A DNA stretch of 64,000 nucleotides from Xanthomonas arboricola pv. populi (GCF_002939945.1 NZ_MDEB01000001.1:186001-250000), one strand, 5' to 3'. Counted from the stretch's first letter, positions 50,972 through 63,132 are shown. Numbers and translations are program-made. Notes: a model not told the origin generated them from the sequence alone.

Positions 50972-51796
50972 ATGCGTCGTCTGCTGAGTCTGGCCATCCT
51001 GTGCGCATTGCCCGGCGCTGCGTTTGCCGAGGAGCAATGCACATTCTCCGAACCGCGCAGCCTGGAGTTGAAGCTGAGCGGAGTGAAGTCGGTGCTGTTC
51101 GAGGTCGCCTCCAACGACCTGCGTCTGGACGCCACGCCGGGCAACGGCGGGCGCCTGAGCGGCCGCGCCTGCGCTGCAAGCGCCGATCTGCTCAGGGGCC
51201 TGACCGTCTCCCAGAAGCGCGTCGGCGACAAGCTGGTGGTGACGCTGGCCGATGACCGCCCGCTGCGCACCTCCATCGGCGACAGCTATTCGTACCTGGA
51301 CCTGCGTGGCAGCGTGCCGGACACGCTGCTGGTGCAATTCGATGTGGGCTCCGGCGACGCCGAGATCAGCGGCGCTGCCGCAGTGAGTGCCGATGTCGGT
51401 TCCGGCGACATGGCCATCCGCCGCACCAAGGGCCGGGTCACCGCCAAGGTCGGTTCCGGCGATATCGAGCTGGAAGAGACGGGGTCGCTGCGCGTCCTGG
51501 CGGTCGGCTCGGGCGACCTCAAGGCCGCGCGGGTGCGGGGCACGGCGGAGGTCGGCAAGGTCGGCTCCGGCGACGTCAAGCTGCGCGGCGTTGCAGGCGA
51601 CGTCAAGCTCGGCGCGGTCGGCTCCGGCGATGTCGATATCGACGATGTGCAGGGCGATGTCGGCGTGGAGGCGGTCAACTCCGGCGCCCTGAGCGTGCAC
51701 AAGGTGCGCGGCGACGTCAGCGTCGCGCGCAAGGGCAGCGGCGATATCGACGTCAGCGATGTTGCCGGCACCACTCGCGTGCCTACCGACAACTGA
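50972..51796 (+). CDS. Exported beta-solenoid protein with GSGD repeats (DUF4097/DUF2807-like)
   Basis: A 274-aa protein with a signal peptide (MRRLLSLAILCALPGAAFA). After about 100 residues it has a regular repeat with period near 20: GSGDAEI, GSGDMAI, GSGDIEL, GSGDLKA, GSGDVKL, GSGDVDI, NSGALSV and GSGDIDV, seven GSGD turns and one NSGA. This resembles adhesin-like putative beta-helix domains (DUF4097/DUF2807). Its place 10 bp after the permease, in the YtrA operon, suggests an envelope role, perhaps working with the exporter. Enzymatic activity is not expected. Confidence 0.8.
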   Translation: MRRLLSLAILCALPGAAFAEEQCTFSEPRSLELKLSGVKSVLFEVASNDLRLDATPGNGGRLSGRACAASADLLRGLTVSQKRVGDKLVVTLADDRPLRTSIGDSYSYLDLRGSVPDTLLVQFDVGSGDAEISGAAAVSADVGSGDMAIRRTKGRVTAKVGSGDIELEETGSLRVLAVGSGDLKAARVRGTAEVGKVGSGDVKLRGVAGDVKLGAVGSGDVDIDDVQGDVGVEAVNSGALSVHKVRGDVSVARKGSGDIDVSDVAGTTRVPTDN

Positions 51797-51830
51797 CCAC
51801 TGCATTGACCATTCCAGACGGGGAACGCTG

Positions 51831-52361
51831 ATGAAACTGTTGATTTGTGCGGTATTGGCGGGTGCGCTGCTGGTCGGTTGCGGCAAGTCCGAACCCACCG
51901 TCGTGGTATCGGGCAAGGCCAACGCGCGCGGGGTGAGCTTCAACGGCAAGAGCCTGACGCTCCACCGCGACGGCCTGCCCGCGGCCACCATCGGCGCGGA
52001 TGGCGCGCTCAGCATCGCTGGCACGCCGGTGCGCTTGAGCGATGCGCAGCGGCAGGCGATGCGCAGTTTCTACGTGCAGATTCAGGGCGTCGCCGAGAAA
52101 GGCATCGACATCGGCACGCAGGGCGCGGCCTTCGGTGCGCATGCCGCCGGCGAAGCGCTCAAGGGCGTGCTCGGCGGCAATACCGACCAGATCGGCGGCA
52201 AGATCCAAGCGCAGGCGGAAACCTTCAAACACGAAGCGATGCAGATCTGCGACCAGCTGGCCAAGCTGCGCAACGCGCAGGACGCCGCCGCGCAACTGGT
52301 GCCGGCATTCGCGCCGTACTCGACCCTCACCCAGCACGATGTCGACGACTGCCGCAAGTAA
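51831..52361 (+). CDS. Lipoprotein resembling the YggN/DUF2884 group
   Basis: A 176-aa predicted lipoprotein: MKLLICAVLAGALLVGCGKS gives a lipobox with Cys17. The body has a beta-rich part (GVSFNGKSLTLHRDGLPAAT, IGADGALSIAGTPVRLSDAQ) and a helical end (QIGGKIQAQAETFKHEAMQI). The Q-R-x-x-M-R-x-F-Y pattern after the second strand recalls DUF2884 (YggN-like) proteins; this is a resemblance only. GGGGAA lies upstream of the ATG at 51831. It is 34 bp after the repeat protein and probably in the same transcript. Confidence 0.75.
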   Translation: MKLLICAVLAGALLVGCGKSEPTVVVSGKANARGVSFNGKSLTLHRDGLPAATIGADGALSIAGTPVRLSDAQRQAMRSFYVQIQGVAEKGIDIGTQGAAFGAHAAGEALKGVLGGNTDQIGGKIQAQAETFKHEAMQICDQLAKLRNAQDAAAQLVPAFAPYSTLTQHDVDDCRK

Positions 52362-52565
52362 GCGCGACCCCGACCGCCGCTGCGCCCCCATCGCCGGACG
52401 TAGCGGCTGACCGGAACCGGATGGAGCATCGTGTCGATTCCTGCGCGCACGCCAGGCACCCAACCCCGCCTGCGACATTTTGTCAGCCGCGCCATGTGCC
52501 ACCGGCGTCAGTCGGCTGGCCGGAGCGGGATTACACTACTGCGCTCCCCTGACCCCAGCGACCCG

Positions 52566-52988
52566 ATGAACAAGTTCGTGATGCTCTGCATGGCGCTCCT
52601 GCTATGCGCCCTGACCGCCTGTGGCGACCAGTCGTCGCGGCGCGCCGAACGCGGCAAGCCGCGTGTTGCCATCACCACCCAGTCGGTGATGATCCGCCGC
52701 CCACCGGCCGCCAATGCGGAAATCACCCCGGACGGCACGCTGAAGATCGACGATATCGCGCTGCCGCAGAAGGCGCCGACGCGCGCAAAGTTGCAGCTGC
52801 TGTTCGGGCATCTGCAGATGCTGCGTCAGCAGGCCGTCAACGACGCCGGCGCAGATCCGGAATACAAGTCGATCAAGCTGACCGCCACGCCGGAGATCCA
52901 GCAGCTCAGCGGCGAATTGCTCGATGAAATCCCGTCGCTGCAGCCGTATCGCGAGAGCTTCGGCAACGTGCAGGCCGAACGGCACTGA
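52566..52988 (+). CDS. Small lipoprotein related to the preceding gene
   Basis: A 140-aa predicted lipoprotein: MNKFVMLCMALLLCALTAC gives a lipobox with Cys19. The core (AEITPDGTLKIDDIALPQKA, LLFGHLQMLRQQAVNDAG) follows the same pattern as the larger lipoprotein upstream (GADGALSIAGTPVRLSDAQ), so the two are probably diverged duplicates. There are 204 bp between them, with a possible -10 (TACACT at 52532), so this gene may have its own promoter. Its function is unknown. Confidence 0.75.
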   Translation: MNKFVMLCMALLLCALTACGDQSSRRAERGKPRVAITTQSVMIRRPPAANAEITPDGTLKIDDIALPQKAPTRAKLQLLFGHLQMLRQQAVNDAGADPEYKSIKLTATPEIQQLSGELLDEIPSLQPYRESFGNVQAERH

Positions 52989-53022
52989 GTCCTGGCAAAG
53001 CCGCGGATTCGCGCAAAGCCGT

Positions 53023-53090
53023 GTAGGAGCGTACCTGGGCGCGACGGGGCGTTGTCGATAAAGCCCCATCGCGCCCAGGTGCGCTCCTAC
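53023..53090. repeat. 68-nt palindromic repeat, copy C
   Basis: GTAGGAGCGT ... GCGCTCCTAC between the convergent ends of the small lipoprotein gene and fumC. It could end transcription from both sides. The centre reads GTTGTCGATAAAG. Confidence 0.9.
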
Positions 53091-53108
53091 ATGCGCACGC
53101 TGCGGTGA

Positions 53109-54512
<1,404 letters not shown>

Positions 54513-54801
54513 CTGCACTCTCCGCACATGGTTGGTTTGTGGTCATGGATGGCTGGCAGCGGGCGCACCCACGCTGGCGAGACTGCCTACGATACTCGCT
54601 CGCGGCGTTGCGACCGTGTCGTCGCAAGCCGTGGGCTAGACTGCCCATCGATCCATACGAGGTACCACGCCGCCATGGGCGACGACCCTGACTGTAGCAA
54701 CGCATCGTTTGCGCCCTTCCTGCTCGCACCCCGCCCCACTCCTCACGCGCAACCGCTGACACCCAGCGTTGCCGCTGTTGCGCGGCACGGAGGCGGACGC
54801 C

Positions 54802-56124
54802 ATGTTGGGTAATGTGCTGCTGTTGTTCGTCGCATTGCTGCTGGTGCTGTTGAACGGCTTCTTCGTTGCCGCCGAGTTCGCGCTGGTCAAGCTCCGGCAT
54901 ACGCAGGCGGTGGGCCTGGCGCAGAACAACGGTTGGCGTGGGCGGTTGTTGCTCGGGGTACATGCGCATCTGGATGCCTACCTGTCGGCGTGCCAGCTCG
55001 GCATCACGCTGGCCTCGCTCGGCCTGGGCTGGGTCGGCGAGCCGGCCTTCGCGCATCTGCTGCAGCCGCTGTTCGACAGCGCCGGCCTGTCGCCGGAAGC
55101 AGCGCAGTTCACCGCACTGGCGATCGCCTTCAGCCTGATTTCGTTCCTGCACATCGTGCTCGGCGAACTGGCGCCCAAGACCATGGCGATCCGCCGCCCG
55201 GAGCGGATGTCGCTGTGGACCGCCGCCCCGCTCTACGTGTTCTATTGGCTGATGTATCCGGCGATCTGGGTGCTCAACACCAGCGCCAACCGCCTGCTGC
55301 GGGTGCTCGGCTGGGGCGATGTGGAACATCAGTCGCATCGCTATTCGCGCGAGGAACTGATGCTGATCGTCGGCCGCCAGGATCCGAACGCGGCCATGCC
55401 CGATCACGGGCTGGCCTTGATGAGCCACGCCCTGGAATTGCCCGACCTGGTCGCCGGCGATCTGATGCGCCCGCGCGAGCACATGCGCAGCCTGCGCGAA
55501 GGCATGACGCTGGAATCGGTGCTGGCCGAGTTCAGCGAGTCGCGCTACAGCCGCTACCCGTGGTTCGACGCCGATGGCGAGCAGGTGCTGGGCATCCTGC
55601 ATACCAAGGATCTGCTGGTGGCGATGGCACGCAGCCAGGATCTGGACGATCTGCGCCCGCTGCTGCGCCCGCCCACCCTGCTGACCCTGGAAACCCCGAT
55701 CCCCAGCGCGCTGGAGCAGTTCCGCACCGGCACCACCCATCTGGCGCTGTGCGTGGAGGACGAGGGCCGCATCCTGGGCTTCTTCACCCTGGAAGACCTG
55801 CTGGAAGTGGTGGTCGGCGAGATCGAGGACGAGCACCGCCACGTGGTGCGCGATGCCCCGATCCGCAGCCAGGACGGCTCGCTGCTGGTGGCCGGCAGCA
55901 CCTCGATCTTCCGCCTGGAGCGCCTGCTCGGCCGGGATCTGAGCGCGCCGGACCACGTCAATTCGGTCGGCGGGCTGATCGTGCACCGGTTGCAGCGGCT
56001 GCCCGAAGAAGGCGAGACCCTGGAGCTGGACGGCCATGCACTGACGGTGCGGCGCATGGCCGGGCACCGGATCCAGGCGATCACGGTGCGGCCGATCGGC
56101 GAAGCCGGCGCCGGGGCGGCGTAG
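54802..56124 (+). CDS. CNNM-domain/CBS/CorC membrane protein (hemolysin C-like family)
   Basis: A 440-aa protein with three to four hydrophobic segments in a CNNM domain (about 1-190: LLLFVALLLVLLNGFFVAAE, FALVKLRH, LGELAPKTMAIRRPERM), a CBS pair (about 210-335: MRPREHMRSLREGMTLESVL, YSRYPWFDADGEQVLGILHT) and a C-terminal CorC_HlyC domain (about 350-435: RLERLLGRDLSAPDHVNSVG, GGLIVHRLQRLPEEGETLEL). Relatives export magnesium or sodium ions. GGAGG before the ATG at 54802 decides the start. It probably has its own promoter. Confidence 0.92.
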   Translation: MLGNVLLLFVALLLVLLNGFFVAAEFALVKLRHTQAVGLAQNNGWRGRLLLGVHAHLDAYLSACQLGITLASLGLGWVGEPAFAHLLQPLFDSAGLSPEAAQFTALAIAFSLISFLHIVLGELAPKTMAIRRPERMSLWTAAPLYVFYWLMYPAIWVLNTSANRLLRVLGWGDVEHQSHRYSREELMLIVGRQDPNAAMPDHGLALMSHALELPDLVAGDLMRPREHMRSLREGMTLESVLAEFSESRYSRYPWFDADGEQVLGILHTKDLLVAMARSQDLDDLRPLLRPPTLLTLETPIPSALEQFRTGTTHLALCVEDEGRILGFFTLEDLLEVVVGEIEDEHRHVVRDAPIRSQDGSLLVAGSTSIFRLERLLGRDLSAPDHVNSVGGLIVHRLQRLPEEGETLELDGHALTVRRMAGHRIQAITVRPIGEAGAGAA

Positions 56125-57528
<1,404 letters not shown>

Positions 57529-57691
57529 CCCGCGCCGGTACACCCAGGTGCATACCCGGCCATCGTGGCCCGCACGTGCACTGAAACCTTACCGCGACAC
57601 CCGCATGCGAGGCAGCGCATGACGGGCTGGGCGACAATAAGCCACTTCGCCGGCCGCACAGCGCCGGCCCTCCAGTCGGACCCGTGACAGC

Positions 57692-59194
57692 ATGAAAAAA
57701 ACCCCCGCAAAAAAGATCGCCGCCAGGAAAGCCGCGCCGCTGCCTTTCGAGATCCACGCCACCGGCGACCAGCCGCTGGGCATGCCGGTCGAGCGCTTCC
57801 TGCGCAATTACTGGCACAAGCACCCGCTGCTGATCCGCAACGCGTTTGCGGACTTCCAGTCCCCGCTGCAGCCCGAAGACCTGGCCGGCCTGGCCTGCGA
57901 AGACGGCGTGCTGGCACGCCTGATCAGCCACGACCGCGCCACCGACGACTGGAACGTGCGCACCGGACCGTTCCAGGAAACCGACTTCCCCGACCTGCCC
58001 GACCATGACTGGACCCTGCTGGTGCAGGACGTGGACAAGTGGGACGCCGACGTGCGCGCATTGCTGGAGCAGTTCCGCTTCCTGCCGCGCTGGCGCATCG
58101 ACGACATCATGATCAGCTTCGCCGCCACCGGCGGTTCGGTCGGCGCGCATGTCGACCATTACGACGTGTTCCTGCTGCAGGGCCAGGGCCACCGCCGCTG
58201 GCAGATCGACGCACGCGCGCAACAGGGCCGCAAGGCCGCGCCGCTGGCGTTCCGCGACGATGTCGAGCTCAAGCTGCTGCGCGAGTTCAAGCCCACCCAC
58301 GACTGGATGCTGGGCCCGGGCGACATGCTGTACCTGCCGCCGCTGGTGCCGCACCACGGCGTGGCCGAAGACGCCTGCCTGACCTTCTCCGTCGGCACCC
58401 GCGCGCCGTCGTCGGCCGAGCTGATCGGCGACTATCTGGATACCCTGATCGCCGATGCCGACGAGGCCGTGCGCTATCACGACGAAGACCTCAAGGTGCC
58501 GGCCGACCCGTACGAGATCGACGTCACCGCGATGAACCGCGTGGTCGAAGCGCTCAACGCGCTGCGCATGAACGACCCGGATCGGCTGGGCGACTGGTTC
58601 GGCCGCTTCATGACCACCTACCGCGCCTCCGGCGACGTGGTGCCGGCGCCCGAACCGATCCCGCGCGAGGCGGTGGAGCAGGCCCTGGAAGAAGGCGTGC
58701 TGCTGCACCGTCACCCGTGGTCGCGGCTGGCCTGGCGGCGCGCCAGGCGTGGCGCCACCCTGTTCTGCAGCGGCCTGGAATTCGCGCTGTCGGCCAAGGA
58801 CGCCGCGCGCCTGGCAGCGGCCGAAGCGATCGACGGCGCGCTGTATGCGCAGCTGTCCAACCGTGGCCGCGAGGTGGTGCTGGAGCTGCTGGCGCAGGGC
58901 CATTACCAGCGCGCCCACGAGGATGCGGAGGACGCCATCGAGGACATCGACGACGACCAGGCTCATGTCCTGAGCGTGTCAGGCGACCAGGACGACGCCG
59001 AGGCCGACACGCCGGACGCGGACGATGAAATCGACGCCGAGGCCGACGTCGAGCAGGTCGCGGACGCCGCCGACGGCCCGGCCCAGGCTGATGAGGACGA
59101 ACCAGGCGATGACGCCGACCAGGACGACGACAGCGAGCTGGCCGACGATCCGGCTTCGGACGCTGGCGACGACGGGTCCCACAGACGCGCATGA
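57692..59194 (+). CDS. roxA: JmjC-type ribosomal oxygenase (RoxA-like, uL16 arginine hydroxylase) with acidic tail
   Basis: Fe(II)/2-oxoglutarate oxygenase; E. coli RoxA (YcfD) hydroxylates an arginine of ribosomal protein uL16. It is 500 aa, about 110 more than usual. RFLRNYWHKHPLLIRNAF (near residue 36) and the iron-binding His-x-Asp (GAHVDHYDVFLLQGQGHRRW) with the second His (PPLVPHHGVAEDACLTFS) are present, followed by the winged-helix part. From about residue 405 a tail of some 90 residues is nearly all Asp, Glu and Ala (QDDAEADTPDADDEIDAEAD). The stop overlaps the next start by 4 nt. Confidence 0.9.
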   Translation: MKKTPAKKIAARKAAPLPFEIHATGDQPLGMPVERFLRNYWHKHPLLIRNAFADFQSPLQPEDLAGLACEDGVLARLISHDRATDDWNVRTGPFQETDFPDLPDHDWTLLVQDVDKWDADVRALLEQFRFLPRWRIDDIMISFAATGGSVGAHVDHYDVFLLQGQGHRRWQIDARAQQGRKAAPLAFRDDVELKLLREFKPTHDWMLGPGDMLYLPPLVPHHGVAEDACLTFSVGTRAPSSAELIGDYLDTLIADADEAVRYHDEDLKVPADPYEIDVTAMNRVVEALNALRMNDPDRLGDWFGRFMTTYRASGDVVPAPEPIPREAVEQALEEGVLLHRHPWSRLAWRRARRGATLFCSGLEFALSAKDAARLAAAEAIDGALYAQLSNRGREVVLELLAQGHYQRAHEDAEDAIEDIDDDQAHVLSVSGDQDDAEADTPDADDEIDAEADVEQVADAADGPAQADEDEPGDDADQDDDSELADDPASDAGDDGSHRRA

Positions 59195-60123
59195 GTCCCC
59201 AGGCCGGGCCGCAGATCGTCTCGCTGGATCCGGCGTCCGACGCCGCGGCCCTGCGTGCGCTGCGCCTGGCCTGCGGCACCGGCGGCGCCGACGACAGCGG
59301 CGCTGCCGAATGGGACGCACTGGACCCGCTCAGCCTGCAACTGGCGCTGCGCGGCGAGGACGGCCAGCTGATCGGCTCGGTGCGGCTGACTGCGGATCGG
59401 CGCATCGACAGGCTCGGCGTCCTGCCGGGCTGGCGCCGCCGCGGCCTGGCCGACCAGTTGCTCGCAGCCGCCGTCGCCACCGCGCAACAGCGTGGCTGGC
59501 CCGGCGTACGGACCCGCGTCAACGCAGACGCCGAGGCCGTGTTCGCACGCCTGGGCTTCCTGCCGGACACTTCTTCCGACATGCACCCCGATCGCGCCGC
59601 AACGGTGGGCGATCGGCCTGACAAGGCGCTGCACCGCCGTCTCGACGGCCCGGTGGCGGTGGACGACCTGCGCGCGGCGCAGGCCGCCACCACCGGCCTG
59701 CTGTGCGCCGCACGCCGCCAGGTGCTGATCTATACGCGGGCACTGGATCCGCCGCTGTTCGACAACGCCGCCGTGCTCGATGCACTGCGCCGCTTCGCCA
59801 CCGCCCGCCACGACAAGCACGTGCAAGTGCTGGTGCAGGATACCGCCATCGCGGGCGCCAACAGCAGCGCGCTGCTGCGGCTGGCCCAGCGCCTGCCCAG
59901 CGTGTTCCGCTTCCGCGCGGTCAGCGATCCGGTCGATGCCAGCTATGCGTCGGCCTATGTGGTGGGCGATGACGCCTACTACTTTCGTCCAACAGGCCAT
60001 CGCTTCGACGATGGCGAAACCTGGCTGTCGGGCGCGGCGCGCAGCCGCCAGCTGGAGCGCGAATTCGCGCAGATATGGGAGCGCAGCGCGCTCTGGAACG
60101 AACCGCGCGCACTCGGCATCTGA
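59191..60123 (+). CDS. GNAT acetyltransferase fused to an uncharacterised C-terminal domain
   Basis: A 310-aa protein. Residues about 5-145 are a GNAT domain (LIGSVRLTADRRIDRLGVLP, GWRRRGLADQLLAAAVATAQ is motif A, AEAVFARLGFLPDTSSDMHP). Residues about 155-310 form a second domain beginning LRAAQAATTGLLCAARRQVL, with LIYTRALDPPLFDNAAVLDA, KHVQVLVQDTAIAGANSSAL and a phospholipase-D-like look but no HKD motif. Translational coupling to the RoxA gene hints at a ribosome-related substrate, which is inference. The start at 59191 gives the ATGA overlap. Confidence 0.82.
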   Translation: MSPQAGPQIVSLDPASDAAALRALRLACGTGGADDSGAAEWDALDPLSLQLALRGEDGQLIGSVRLTADRRIDRLGVLPGWRRRGLADQLLAAAVATAQQRGWPGVRTRVNADAEAVFARLGFLPDTSSDMHPDRAATVGDRPDKALHRRLDGPVAVDDLRAAQAATTGLLCAARRQVLIYTRALDPPLFDNAAVLDALRRFATARHDKHVQVLVQDTAIAGANSSALLRLAQRLPSVFRFRAVSDPVDASYASAYVVGDDAYYFRPTGHRFDDGETWLSGAARSRQLEREFAQIWERSALWNEPRALGI

Positions 60124-60303
60124 GACCGCAGCGCCGTTCGCACGTAGGCACCAAGCGGTCGCACCTACCCGTCCGGTCAGCTGGCAGACGCCCCCTCACT
60201 GGCGCAAGGGGGTATAATTTTTCGAGATTTGAGACCGACCGATGGGGCATCTCGCCCTGCCGCTTCCGCATAATCATCCCCACAGCAGACCCGACTTACC
60301 ATC

Positions 60304-63132
60304 GTGGATAATCTCCTAAAGCAGTTCGCACAGTCATCGCAGCTCGCCGGCGGCAACGCCGCCTATATCGAGGATCTGTACGAGCAGTACCTCGTCGCCC
60401 CGGACAGTGTCGACCCGAAGTGGAAGAGCTATTTCGATGGCTTCAAGGGGCGCGACGCCGGTGATGTGCCGCACTCGGCGGCCATTGCGCATATCCTCGC
60501 CGCCTCCAAACAGGCGGCCAACGCCGGGACCGGCGCAGCGGCCAGTGACGAGCGCGAGCGCAACGTCGGCCGCCTGATCACGGCCTATCGTGCGCGTGGT
60601 CACCTCGGCGCGCAGCTCGATCCGCTCGGCCTGACCCCGCCGGTCAACCCGCCCGATCTGGACCTGCCGTTCCACAGCCTGTCGCAGGCAGACCTGGACA
60701 GCGAATTCAGCACCGGCGGTGTCGGCGGCCAGCCGCGCATGAAGCTGAAGGATCTGTTGACCCGCCTGAAGGCGACCTACGCCAGCACCATCGGCGCAGA
60801 GTTCATGCACATCCAGGAATTCGACCAGCGCCAGTGGATCTACAAGCGCCTGGAAGATGCCGGCGGCAAGATCGCCGGCGACGCGGCCAACCGCAAGCGC
60901 ACGCTGGAGCGGCTGACCGCCGCCGAAGGCCTGGAGCGCTACCTGCACACCAAGTACGTCGGCCAGAAGCGCTTCTCGCTGGAAGGCGGCGACGCGCTGA
61001 TCCCGATGATGGACGAGATCATTCGCCAGTCCGGCAACGATCAGGTCAAGGACATCGTGATCGGCATGGCCCACCGTGGCCGCCTCAACGTGCTCGTCAA
61101 TACGCTGGGCAAGAACCCGCGCAAGCTGTTCGACGAGTTCGAAGGCAAGTTCGAGCACGCCCACGACGACCGCGCGCACACCGGCGACGTCAAGTACCAC
61201 ATGGGCTTCTCGGCCGACATCGCGGTCGGTGGCGACAAGCAGGTGCATCTGGCGCTGGCGTTCAACCCCTCGCACCTGGAAATCGTCGACCCGGTCGTGG
61301 TCGGCAGCGTGCGTTCGCGTCAGGAACGCTTCGGCGATGCCGAGCGCAAGACCGTGCTGCCGATCCTGATCCACGGCGATGCCGCATTCGCCGGCCAGGG
61401 CGTGGTGATGGAACTGTTCCAGATGTCGCAGGCGCGCGGTTTCGCCGTCGGCGGCACCGTGCACATCGTCATCAACAACCAGATCGGCTTCACCACCAGC
61501 GCCCGCGACGACGCCCGCTCCACGCTGTACTGCACCGACGTGGCCAAGATGATCGGCGCACCGGTCTTCCACGTGAACGGCGACGATCCGGACGCGGTGA
61601 TGTTCGTGTCCAAGCTGGCCTATGAGTTCCGCCAGCAGTTCAAGAAGGACGTGGTCATCGACCTGGTCTGCTACCGCCGCTGGGGCCATAACGAGGCCGA
61701 CGAACCGGCAGCGACCCAGCCGGTGATGTACCAGACCATCCGCAAGCACAAGACCACCCGCGAGCTGTACGCCGCCAAGCTGGAAAGCGACGGTGTGCTG
61801 AGCGCCGACGAGGCCAAGGCGCTGGTCGACGGCTACCGCAACAAGCTCGATTCGGGCGAATACACCACCGAGCTGGCAACACGCAAGCCGGACGAATTCG
61901 CCATCGACTGGTCCAGGTATCTGGTCGGCACCGCTGCCGATCCGGTCGACACCCGCGTCAAGCGCGAGCAGCTGGACCGGCTGGCCAAGCTGATCACCAC
62001 GATTCCGGACGGCGTGGAGCTGCATGCGCGCGTGGCCAAGATCTACGACGACCGCGTCAAGATGGCCGCCGGCGAGCAGGCCGGCGACTGGGGCTTTGCC
62101 GAAAACCTGGCCTACGCCACCTTGCTGGCCGAAGGCCACAAGCTGCGCCTGGTCGGCCAGGACGCCGGTCGCGGCACGTTCTTCCACCGTCACGCGATCC
62201 TCCACGACCAGAAGACCGACAGCTACCACCTGCCGCTGCGCCAGCTGGTGCAGAACCCCGAAGACGCCACCATCATCGACTCGCTGCTCAGCGAAGAAGC
62301 GGTGATGGGCTTCGAATACGGCTACTCCACCACCGACCCGAATGCGTTGTGCATCTGGGAAGCGCAGTTCGGCGACTTCGCCAATGGTGCGCAGGTGGTG
62401 ATCGACCAGTTCATCGCCGCCGGCGAAGCCAAGTGGGGCCGCATCGCGGGCCTGTCGCTGTTCCTGCCGCACGGCTACGAAGGCCAGGGTCCGGAACACA
62501 GCTCCGCGCGCCTGGAGCGCTTCCTGCAGCTGTGCGCGCTGGAGAACATGCTGGTCTGCGTGCCGACCACGCCGGCGCAGTGCTTCCACATGATCCGCCG
62601 GCAGATGCGCATGACCACCCGCAAGCCGCTGGTGGTGATGACGCCCAAGTCGCTGCTGCGCCACAAGCTGGCGGTGTCGAGCCTGGAGGAACTGGCCGAC
62701 GGGCAGTTCCAGCATCTGATTCCCGACGCCAAGGCCGATGCCGGCAAGGTCAAGCGCGTTGTGCTGTGCTCGGGCAAGGTCTATTACGACCTGCTCGAGG
62801 ACCAGACCAAGCGTGGCCAGGACGACGTCGCCATCCTGCGCGTGGAGCAGCTGTATCCGTTCCCGCGTGCGCAGCTGGCCGCCGAGCTCAAGGCCTATGC
62901 CAACGCCACCGATGTGGTGTGGTGCCAGGAAGAACCGCAGAACCAGGGTGCGTGGTACCAGATCCGCCACCATCTGAACTTCTGCCTGGCCAGCGGCCAG
63001 AGCCTGCATTATGCCGGCCGTGCCCGTTCGCCCTCGCCTGCCGCCGGCCATATGGCCGATCACATCGTCGAACAGCAGAGGCTGGTCGCCGATGCGCTCC
63101 TCAATCCGTTCAACGACCAAGTCGCTGAATAA
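60304..63132 (+). CDS. sucA: 2-Oxoglutarate dehydrogenase E1 component
   Basis: Thiamine-diphosphate enzyme of the TCA cycle; 942 aa, normal for OdhA-type E1. It decarboxylates 2-oxoglutarate and passes succinyl to E2. The N-terminal E2-binding part is AAYIEDLYEQYLVAPDSVDP. The core has IVIGMAHRGRLNVLVNTLGK, the ThDP site GDAAFAGQGVVMELFQMSQA followed by HIVINNQIGFTTS, and RWGHNEADEPAATQPVMYQ. The C-terminus is LPHGYEGQGPEHSSARLERF onward. The start is GTG 60304. TATAAT at 60213, 90 bp upstream, could be its -10. sucB follows 41 bp on. Confidence 0.97.
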   Translation: MDNLLKQFAQSSQLAGGNAAYIEDLYEQYLVAPDSVDPKWKSYFDGFKGRDAGDVPHSAAIAHILAASKQAANAGTGAAASDERERNVGRLITAYRARGHLGAQLDPLGLTPPVNPPDLDLPFHSLSQADLDSEFSTGGVGGQPRMKLKDLLTRLKATYASTIGAEFMHIQEFDQRQWIYKRLEDAGGKIAGDAANRKRTLERLTAAEGLERYLHTKYVGQKRFSLEGGDALIPMMDEIIRQSGNDQVKDIVIGMAHRGRLNVLVNTLGKNPRKLFDEFEGKFEHAHDDRAHTGDVKYHMGFSADIAVGGDKQVHLALAFNPSHLEIVDPVVVGSVRSRQERFGDAERKTVLPILIHGDAAFAGQGVVMELFQMSQARGFAVGGTVHIVINNQIGFTTSARDDARSTLYCTDVAKMIGAPVFHVNGDDPDAVMFVSKLAYEFRQQFKKDVVIDLVCYRRWGHNEADEPAATQPVMYQTIRKHKTTRELYAAKLESDGVLSADEAKALVDGYRNKLDSGEYTTELATRKPDEFAIDWSRYLVGTAADPVDTRVKREQLDRLAKLITTIPDGVELHARVAKIYDDRVKMAAGEQAGDWGFAENLAYATLLAEGHKLRLVGQDAGRGTFFHRHAILHDQKTDSYHLPLRQLVQNPEDATIIDSLLSEEAVMGFEYGYSTTDPNALCIWEAQFGDFANGAQVVIDQFIAAGEAKWGRIAGLSLFLPHGYEGQGPEHSSARLERFLQLCALENMLVCVPTTPAQCFHMIRRQMRMTTRKPLVVMTPKSLLRHKLAVSSLEELADGQFQHLIPDAKADAGKVKRVVLCSGKVYYDLLEDQTKRGQDDVAILRVEQLYPFPRAQLAAELKAYANATDVVWCQEEPQNQGAWYQIRHHLNFCLASGQSLHYAGRARSPSPAAGHMADHIVEQQRLVADALLNPFNDQVAE

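Noticed and set aside
60334..63120. A 928-codon antisense frame opposite sucA
   Set aside because: sucA is secure. The antisense protein has no recognisable motif or start signal.
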